56,794 nt of DNA from an uncultured Lachnospiraceae bacterium (GTDB lineage: Bacteria; Bacillota; Clostridia; Lachnospirales; Lachnospiraceae): NCBI GenBank assembly GCA_902779445.1, contig CACZBM010000011.1:1-56794 (forward strand), written 5' to 3'. Every line of letters begins with the position of its first letter. Positions within the stretch are counted from its first letter, which is position 1. A program made the translations under genes and the position numbers. Under the pieces are notes generated by a model, which saw only the letters and a list, made by a program, of their open reading frames with translations, ran no database searches and was not told the origin of the DNA. This document shows positions 51,609-56,794 of the stretch, piece after piece.

Positions 51609-51635
51609 GTCATTCTGAGCGTAGCGAAAAGTCTC
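51609..51635. repeat. Repeat family B half copy forming the murG end
   Basis: GTCATTCTGAGCGTAGCG..GTCTC. Read on the minus strand it encodes the last seven residues of MurG (DFSLRSE) and its TGA stop. Confidence 0.8.
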
Positions 51636-52686
51636 TTATCAGCCCGCATATGGTATCAACAGCGGAAGTTTCTCTGGCACTTTCCATGGATTCCAGATAT
51701 TCAAGCCTGTGGGCATCTACATACCGGATCGCATTTATCAGGGATCCGTCATTCATGTCATCTTCATTCAATACATAAGAATAACCGGATTCCTCGAATG
51801 CTTTGGCGTTTAAAAGCTGGTCTCCTCTTGAACTGCCGGAGGGCAGCGGGATCAGGATATTGGGTTTCTTAAGTGACAGTATTTCAAATATGGCATTGGA
51901 TCCGGCCCTGGAAATGACAATATCTGACAGTGCAAAAAGATCCGGAAGTTCTTTATTGATATAGTCGTACTGTACGTATCCGTCCATGGAATTCAGGGTG
52001 GGATCGAGCTTGCCCTTTCCGCAGAGATGGATGACGTTATACTCCGGTAACAGAGAAGGGAGGATGCGGCGTATCTGCTCGTTGATATGCTGCGCCCCCA
52101 GGGATCCGCCGATTATCAAGATGACAGGATAATCTCCGGCCCTTATCCCCGTGAATGCGCGGGCCTTCTGCCTGTCACCGGTCAGCAGTGAGGATCTGAT
52201 AGGAGAACCGGTGAAGACTCCTTTTCCCGAAGGCAGCATGCTTAGAGTTGACTTAAATGAACAGCATATCTTGGTAGCTGCTCCGAAAGACAGTTTATTT
52301 GCAAGACCCGGGGTGATATCCGATTCATGTATGATAACGGGTATCTTAAGGATTCCGGCAGCACGTACCACAGGAACGCTTACAAATCCGCCTTTTGAAA
52401 AGACGATATCCGGCCGCTCCTTTTTTAGTATGGAAAGGGCTTCGCCGAATCCTTTAAGTACGCGGAAAGGATCACTGAAATTCTTCAGATCAAAGTAACG
52501 GCGCAGTTTACCGGATGAAATGCCGAAATATGGTATACCGGCTTCTTCCACCAGTTTTTTTTCTATTCCGTCGTAGGAACCTATGTATTTAATTTCAAAA
52601 TCCGATTCTTTCAGGGCAGGAACAAGGGCCAGATTAGGTATGCAGTGGCCTGCTGTTCCTCCGCCGGTAAGTATTATCTTCCTCAT
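51610..52686 (-). CDS. murG: UDP-GlcNAc:lipid I N-acetylglucosaminyltransferase
   Basis: 358 residues. GGGTAGHCIPNLALVPALKE at the N-terminus and the GSLGAQHINE and RAGSNAIFEI segments of the GT-B fold are diagnostic. It makes lipid II on the inner membrane face. It is alone here, outside the usual division and wall cluster. The last codons come from a family B repeat, which has given the protein the ending SLRSE. The start has no ribosome site; the -10 box lies 7 nt upstream. Confidence 0.95.
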   Translation of the reverse strand: MRKIILTGGGTAGHCIPNLALVPALKESDFEIKYIGSYDGIEKKLVEEAGIPYFGISSGKLRRYFDLKNFSDPFRVLKGFGEALSILKKERPDIVFSKGGFVSVPVVRAAGILKIPVIIHESDITPGLANKLSFGAATKICCSFKSTLSMLPSGKGVFTGSPIRSSLLTGDRQKARAFTGIRAGDYPVILIIGGSLGAQHINEQIRRILPSLLPEYNVIHLCGKGKLDPTLNSMDGYVQYDYINKELPDLFALSDIVISRAGSNAIFEILSLKKPNILIPLPSGSSRGDQLLNAKAFEESGYSYVLNEDDMNDGSLINAIRYVDAHRLEYLESMESARETSAVDTICGLIRDFSLRSE

Positions 52687-52693
52687 GATCTAC

Positions 52694-52702
52694 AGTATAG
52701 CA
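52694..52702 (-). promoter_or_regulatory. Extended -10 box of murG, leaderless layout
   Basis: TGcTATACT on the minus strand (TATACT at 52694-52699). Seven nt then lead to the ATG at 52686. Confidence 0.55.
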
Positions 52703-52706
52703 TAAT

Positions 52707-52735
52707 TTGCAAAAATATTGTCATTTTGCTACACT
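52707..52735 (+). promoter_or_regulatory. Promoter of pgi
   Basis: TTGCAA (52707-52712), 17 nt, extended -10 TGcTACACT ending at 52735. The leader is about 65 nt and ends with a strong ribosome site. Confidence 0.55.
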
Positions 52736-52807
52736 TAGTCAGGTTATTAGTTATATTTAACCGGAATTTTTCCGGTGTTTATTTTCAAATATAAGGAGGT
52801 TTTGTTC

Positions 52808-54154
52808 ATGGCAAAGGTAACGTTTGATTACTCAAAAGCAGCTTCTTTTATAAGTGAAGAAGAAGTTCAGAATATCGCTTCCCAGGCTGAAGCGGCTAAG
52901 GATCTGCTTCTTTCGGGCAAGGGCGCAGGCAATGATTTCCTCGGGTGGGTGAACCTGCCGGTGGACTATGATAAAGAAGAATTTGACCGCATCAAAAAGG
53001 CAGCGGCAAAGATACAGAAAGACAGCGAAGTACTTCTGGTCATAGGTATCGGAGGCTCATATCTAGGTGCCAGGGCTGCTATCAATTTCCTTCGTCATAA
53101 TTTTTATAATTCAGTTTCAAAGGAGATCCGTAAGACTCCTGAGATCTACTTCCTCGGAAACAATATCTCTTCAACCTATATCTCCAATCTTATCGATGTG
53201 ATAGGAGACAGGGATTTCTCCGTTAACATGATAAGTAAATCCGGAACAACCACGGAACCCGGTATTTCATTCCGTATCTTCAGGGATATCCTGGAGAAGA
53301 AATACGGAAAGAAGGGCGCAGCTGAGAGGATCTATGCTACAACGGACAAAGCAAAGGGAGCATTGAAAACACTTTCTGACGCGGAAGGATATGAGACATT
53401 TGTGGTTCCGGATGACGTGGGAGGCAGATTCTCGGTGCTTACCGCAGTGGGACTTCTTCCTATCGCGGTTTCGGGAGCCGATATTGACGAACTGATGAAG
53501 GGCGCTGCAGAGGGAAGAGATGCAGCTGTTAATAGTGCATTTAAGGATAATGATGCCCTTAAATATGCCGCTATCAGGAATATCCTTTACAGGAAGGGCA
53601 AGTCCGTTGAGATACTGGCGAATTATGAGCCCAGCCTCCACTATATTTCAGAATGGTGGAAGCAGCTTTACGGCGAGTCAGAGGGCAAGGATCAGAAGGG
53701 GATCTTCCCGGCAAGCGTGGATCTGACAACCGATCTCCATTCCATGGGACAGTTTATCCAGGACGGCGCCAGGATAATGTTTGAAACAGTTATAGAAGTT
53801 GAGAAGGTAAGGCATGAGATCACCATGCAGAAGGCCGACAATAATCTGGACGGACTCGATTATCTCGCAGGGAAGACAGTGGATTTTGCAAATAAATGTG
53901 CGATGAACGGTACGATACTTGCGCATACAGACGGGAATGTGCCGAATGCCATGATAAAGATCCCTGAGCAGACGGAGAAGTATCTTGGACAGCTCTTCTA
54001 TTTCTTTGAGTTTGCGTGCGGTGTTTCCGGATATATGCTGGGTGTGAATCCTTTCAACCAGCCCGGAGTGGAAAGCTATAAGAAGAATATGTTCGCTCTG
54101 CTCGGCAAACCGGGATTTGAGGATCTAACAGACGAACTTAAGGCAAGATTGTAA
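52808..54154 (+). CDS. pgi: Glucose-6-phosphate isomerase
   Basis: About 448 residues, the short Firmicutes type. [17 protein letters not shown] near residue 78, [15 protein letters not shown] near residue 142, and [14 protein letters not shown] are typical. It interconverts glucose-6-phosphate and fructose-6-phosphate. A longer frame starts at 52775, but ATG 52808 follows ATAAGGAGGT at the right distance and gives the expected N-terminus. Confidence 0.96.
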   Translation: MAKVTFDYSKAASFISEEEVQNIASQAEAAKDLLLSGKGAGNDFLGWVNLPVDYDKEEFDRIKKAAAKIQKDSEVLLVIGIGGSYLGARAAINFLRHNFYNSVSKEIRKTPEIYFLGNNISSTYISNLIDVIGDRDFSVNMISKSGTTTEPGISFRIFRDILEKKYGKKGAAERIYATTDKAKGALKTLSDAEGYETFVVPDDVGGRFSVLTAVGLLPIAVSGADIDELMKGAAEGRDAAVNSAFKDNDALKYAAIRNILYRKGKSVEILANYEPSLHYISEWWKQLYGESEGKDQKGIFPASVDLTTDLHSMGQFIQDGARIMFETVIEVEKVRHEITMQKADNNLDGLDYLAGKTVDFANKCAMNGTILAHTDGNVPNAMIKIPEQTEKYLGQLFYFFEFACGVSGYMLGVNPFNQPGVESYKKNMFALLGKPGFEDLTDELKARL

Positions 54155-54177
54155 ACCACAGCAGAAACGAGGGAATA

Positions 54178-55461
54178 ATGGGAATACTTATAAAGGATGC
54201 GCTGGCAGTACTTCCCGAGGGATCAAAAGATGTCATCGGGAAACACAGCATATATATAGAAAATGACAGGATCGCCGGTATAGATGAAAAGCCGGAGGGA
54301 TTTAAGGAAGATACCGTAATAGACGGAAAAGACCGTTTGGTGATCCCGGGTCTCATCAACGCTCATACGCACACCTATATGTCCATGATGAAAAACTGCG
54401 CTGATGATCTGTCCTTTACGGACTGGCTGTTCAATACGGTACAGCCGATAGAGGAAAAGCTCACCGGAGAAGATGCCTACTGGGGTTCTCTTCTCGGCCA
54501 GATAGAAATGATAAAGAGCGGTACCACCACGTTTAATGATCAGCAGATGCATATTCATATGACCACGAAAGCTGTGATGGAGAGCGGTATGAGAGCCGTG
54601 ATCGGAAGAGGCCTGGTGGGCGGCGAATATGACAGGGATGACAGAAGGGTCAAGGAAGCTCTGGAGGAAATGGAAGACGGGGAAAAATGCGACAGGCTTT
54701 CTTTCTTCCTTAATCCACATGCACCCTATTCCTGCGGAAAAGATTATCTCAGGATGGTGGCGGATCTGGCAAAAGAAAAGCATTACGGCATACATATCCA
54801 TCTCGCCGAGGGTCAGACTGAGAGCGATAATATGCTGAAAGATCATAACTGTACGCCTACTGAGTATGTAAGAGATGCGGGGGCATTTGATGTTCCTGTG
54901 ATCGCGGCACACTGTATAAGAGTCAGTGACAGCGATATAAAGATTTTGAAAGAACACAATGTAAGCGTAGTTACAAATCCGGTTTCCAATGCAAAGCTGG
55001 GGAATGGAGTGGCTCCGGTTCCCAAACTCCTGAAAGCCGGAGTGAACGTGTGTCTGGGTTCTGACGGGGCAGCTTCCAACAATGCGCAGAATATGTTCAG
55101 GGAAATGAGCTTTGAAGCTCTGATACATAAGGCAGTAAATGATACTCCCCAGTGTGTGGGAGCAGACGAAGTGTTCAGAATGGCTACGATCAACGGGGCG
55201 AAAGCGCTGCAGCTTGGCGATGTTACAGGATCTATTGAAAAGGGAAAGAAAGCAGATCTTGCCATACTCAGGTTGGATGTCCCTTCCATGATGCCGAATA
55301 ATAATCTTCTGGCAGCATTATCATATTCCGCAAACGGATCTGAAGTGGATACTGTCATAATCGACGGTAAAGTGGTAATGGAAAAGAGAGAACTGAAGAC
55401 CATAGATGAGGAAAAGGTCTATCATAATATCAGAGAGATATGTAAACGGGTAGGACTATGA
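54178..55461 (+). CDS. Amidohydrolase: 5-methylthioadenosine/S-adenosylhomocysteine deaminase type
   Basis: 427 residues. Metal ligands: HTHTYMSM near residue 63, the HIHLAEGQTE His near residue 207, HC in AAHCIRV near residue 245, and Asp in LGSDGAASNN near residue 295. This is the chlorohydrolase/MtaD family, which deaminates methylthioadenosine, SAH or adenosine, or removes chlorine from triazines. Deamination of SAH/MTA is the usual role in anaerobes, but the substrate is not shown here. It starts 23 bp after pgi, possibly by read-through. Confidence 0.85.
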   Translation: MGILIKDALAVLPEGSKDVIGKHSIYIENDRIAGIDEKPEGFKEDTVIDGKDRLVIPGLINAHTHTYMSMMKNCADDLSFTDWLFNTVQPIEEKLTGEDAYWGSLLGQIEMIKSGTTTFNDQQMHIHMTTKAVMESGMRAVIGRGLVGGEYDRDDRRVKEALEEMEDGEKCDRLSFFLNPHAPYSCGKDYLRMVADLAKEKHYGIHIHLAEGQTESDNMLKDHNCTPTEYVRDAGAFDVPVIAAHCIRVSDSDIKILKEHNVSVVTNPVSNAKLGNGVAPVPKLLKAGVNVCLGSDGAASNNAQNMFREMSFEALIHKAVNDTPQCVGADEVFRMATINGAKALQLGDVTGSIEKGKKADLAILRLDVPSMMPNNNLLAALSYSANGSEVDTVIIDGKVVMEKRELKTIDEEKVYHNIREICKRVGL

Positions 55462-55521
55462 TGTTAAGGTTATGTTAACCGATAGGCTGCGATCCCTGCA
55501 AAATGTTAATAAAAATGATGA

Positions 55522-55563
55522 CAGGACAGTATGCAAGATAATGTATGCTGTCCTGTTTTTTAT
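55522..55563 (+). terminator. Rho-independent terminator after the amidohydrolase
   Basis: CAGGACAGTATGC / GTATGCTGTCCTG stem (two G-T pairs), 8-nt loop, then TTTTTTATC. Confidence 0.88.
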
Positions 55564-55611
55564 CTCAATATTTAGTAAAAAACTTTTTTAATTATTTCTT
55601 AAAAATCAAGG

Positions 55612-55640
55612 TTGATATTTATGATCAATGGTGTTATAGT
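55612..55640 (+). promoter_or_regulatory. Strong promoter of the 29-residue-repeat protein
   Basis: TTGATA (55612-55617), 17 nt, extended -10 TGtTATAGT ending at 55640. The leader is about 50 nt with TTAGGAGGAT before the ATG. Confidence 0.75.
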
Positions 55641-55697
55641 CTTTTTATGTTAATCGGTGCCGTTTGGGCAGATTTTATTTTTAGGAGGATTTTATCT

Positions 55698-56630
55698 ATG
55701 AAGAAAATGTTGACATCTTTATTTGTTCTTGCAGCTTTATCAGTTCTCATGGCAGTTCCTGTATTTGCAGGACCCGCTGAGGAATTCGCAGCAGCAGCTG
55801 CTGCAGCTGAGCAGAGATGTACAGACTATATCGCATATCAGGAGAATCTTTTAAACTTCCAGATCGGTGAGATCGCAAAGGGCGAAGCAGAAAGAGCAAA
55901 ACTTAAGGCTGACTACGATGCATATCAGGCAAACCTTGCAGCATTCAGGGCAGCAGAAGTAGCAAAGGGAGAGGCACAGAAGGCAGCCCTCAGAGCTGAT
56001 TATGAAGTATATCAGGCAAACCTCAAGGCTTTCCAGGCAAATGAGATAGCAAAGGGCGAAGCACAGAAGGCAGCCCTCAGAGCTGACTACGAAGTATATC
56101 AGGCAAACCTGAAGGCATTCCAGGCAGGCGAGATTGCAAAGGGTGAGGCACAGAAGGCAGCCCTCAGAGCTGACTACGAAGTATATCAGGCAAACCTGAA
56201 GGCATTCCAGGCAGGCGAGATCGCAAAGGGTGAGGCACAGAGAGCAGCACTCAGAGCTGATTACGAAGTATATCAGGCAAACCTGAAGGCATTCCAGGCA
56301 GGCGAGATCGCAAAGGGTGAGGCGCAGAAGGCAGCACTCAGAGCTGACTACGAAGTATATCAGGCAAACCTTGCAGCGTTCAGAGCAAACGAGATTGCTA
56401 AGGGAATAGCACAGAGAGCAGCACTTAAGGCTGATTACGATATATATCAGGCAAATCTCGCAGCATTCCAGGCAGCTAACCTTGCCAAAGCAGCAGCAGA
56501 CAAGGCTGAAGCTCAGGCAGCACTTGCAATGTACGAGAAGAGGATGGCAGCAGTAAGAGCAGCTGTTGAGGCTGAGGCAGCATCCATAAGAGAGAGACGT
56601 GCTCAGTTAGCTAAGCTTTTAGCAGCATAA
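55698..56630 (+). CDS. Secreted protein with seven 29-residue helical repeats
   Basis: About 310 residues. A signal peptide (MKKMLTSLFVLAALSVLMA, then VPVFA, cleaved before GPAEE) leads to an Ala-rich helix and seven tandem repeats of 29 residues with core ADYEVYQANLKAFQA, then EIAKGEAQ(K/R)AALR. A final Ala/Glu/Lys helix ends RRAQLAKLLAA. It has no cysteine apart from one early in the mature part, no anchor and no sorting signal. The strong promoter, ribosome site and terminator suggest an abundant free-standing product. The repeats are nearly identical at DNA level in the middle. I recognise no family. A longer frame from 55545 is rejected because it includes the promoter. Confidence 0.85.
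   Translation: MKKMLTSLFVLAALSVLMAVPVFAGPAEEFAAAAAAAEQRCTDYIAYQENLLNFQIGEIAKGEAERAKLKADYDAYQANLAAFRAAEVAKGEAQKAALRADYEVYQANLKAFQANEIAKGEAQKAALRADYEVYQANLKAFQAGEIAKGEAQKAALRADYEVYQANLKAFQAGEIAKGEAQRAALRADYEVYQANLKAFQAGEIAKGEAQKAALRADYEVYQANLAAFRANEIAKGIAQRAALKADYDIYQANLAAFQAANLAKAAADKAEAQAALAMYEKRMAAVRAAVEAEAASIRERRAQLAKLLAA
55911..56519 (+). repeat. Seven tandem 87-bp coding repeats
   Basis: Units start at GACTAC/GATTAC positions 55911, 55998, 56085, 56172, 56259, 56346 and 56433, exactly 87 bp apart. The central units are nearly identical at DNA level; the first and last differ. Confidence 0.95.
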
Positions 56631-56670
56631 GCCGGCATTGATCATAGATTATCGTATATAAAACATCTAA

Positions 56671-56702
56671 GACCCTGCAGAGTGTCTGCAGGGTCTTTTT
56701 TT
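56671..56702 (+). terminator. Rho-independent terminator, probable intron target
   Basis: A 10-bp perfect stem, GACCCTGCAG / CTGCAGGGTC, with loop AGTGT, then seven T residues. The group II intron begins 1-2 nt beyond the T-run. Confidence 0.95.
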
Positions 56703-56703
56703 A

Positions 56704-56794
56704 GTTTGCCCGCCATGGGCGGGCTCTAATGGGTGAAAGTCCTAAGTGCGCGTAGGCAACGACGAAGCACATAGCTGAACAGCAAGGGTGTCCG
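56704..56794 (+). mobile_element. Group IIC intron, 5' end of domain I (cut by the window edge)
   Basis: Begins GTTTGCCCGCCATGGGCGGGC, with the hairpin GCCCGCC-ATG-GGCGGGC, then TCTAATGGGTGAAAGTCC, and at the edge AGCAAGGGTGTCCG. These are domain I segments well known from the Oceanobacillus iheyensis group IIC ribozyme (GUGUGCCCGGCAUGGG.., GGGUGAGAGUCC, GCAAGGGUGUCCG). Insertion just after a terminator hairpin is the known habit of class C introns. The reverse transcriptase and the 3' end lie outside the window. Confidence 0.9.

Noticed and set aside
54223..55128. 301-codon minus-strand frame inside the amidohydrolase gene
   Set aside because: It opposes a clear enzyme with all catalytic motifs and has no ribosome site, so it is an antisense shadow.
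55545..55697. N-terminal extension of the repeat protein (start before 55698)
   Set aside because: It would include the terminator tail and the TTGATA/TATAGT promoter. The ATG at 55698 has a strong ribosome site and begins a proper signal peptide.
55911..56519. Regular 87-bp repeats as a CRISPR array
   Set aside because: The repeats are continuous and coding in one frame, without unique spacers, and they form part of a secreted protein.

Overview
The window looks like a chromosomal segment of a motile, Gram-positive anaerobe of the Clostridia, most likely a Lachnospiraceae member related to Butyrivibrio. This rests on FabK as the only enoyl-ACP reductase, a MarR-type regulator ending the fab operon, a Tad/Flp pilus locus with lineage-typical accessory proteins, a flagellin-FliS locus behind a sigma-D-type promoter, and several families of clostridial intergenic repeats. 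Base composition is mid-40s % G+C by eye. I see no rRNA, tRNA, CRISPR array or prophage. The only mobile element is the 5' end of a group II intron at the right edge.

Layout. 1-5.9 kb: an ATC-hydrolase-like protein, an iron-sulfur protein, a HIT protein, an HdeD-like membrane protein, an Na+/H+ antiporter and a chemoreceptor-like protein. 6.1-14.3 kb: a fatty-acid operon acpP-accD-accA-fabH-fabK-fabD-fabG-fabF-fabZ-marR. It has a sigma-A promoter, a palindrome at the predicted start of transcription and a terminator at its end. accB and accC are absent. 14.3-24.8 kb: housekeeping and membrane genes, including a 56-residue zinc-ribbon protein, a GGDEF protein, a CDF transporter, folT-folC, an SPFH/zinc-ribbon protein, a Nudix protein, tatD-rsmA and a dihydrouridine synthase. 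24.8-29.4 kb: a large TPR protein with a degenerate AAA+-like domain, followed by glgB. 29.6-34.7 kb: a 1,039-residue FliK-like protein, flagellin and fliS. 34.7-35.9 kb: a secreted CAP protein and upp. 36.0-48.1 kb: a Tad pilus operon with two prepilin peptidases, TadZ, TadA, TadB, TadC, a Flp1 pilin, TadE-like pseudopilins, an FHA protein and a rhomboid protease, then a flavodoxin-SCP2 protein. 48.1-51.2 kb: molybdenum-cofactor genes. 51.2-55.5 kb: a HIT protein, murG, pgi and an amidohydrolase. 55.6-56.8 kb: a secreted protein made of seven 29-residue repeats, its terminator, and the intron.

How the parts fit. The fab operon supplies acyl-ACP and probably regulates itself through its last gene. 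The Tad locus encodes processing (two peptidases), the motor (TadA, TadZ), the platform (TadB, TadC), the major pilin and minor pilins, with an FHA protein as a possible phospho-dependent regulator.

The least ordinary features are: (a) the 29-residue-repeat secreted protein; (b) the FliK-like/flagellin operon; (c) the TPR plus dead-AAA+ protein before glgB; (d) a TadC with an extracellular Ig-like insert and a TadE fused to Cys/His modules, the latter preceded by a 107-bp segment between inverted repeats that could invert; (e) at least five genes whose -10 box lies 6-9 nt from the start codon, suggesting leaderless mRNAs; and (f) repeat elements whose half-arms have multiplied separately on each side.
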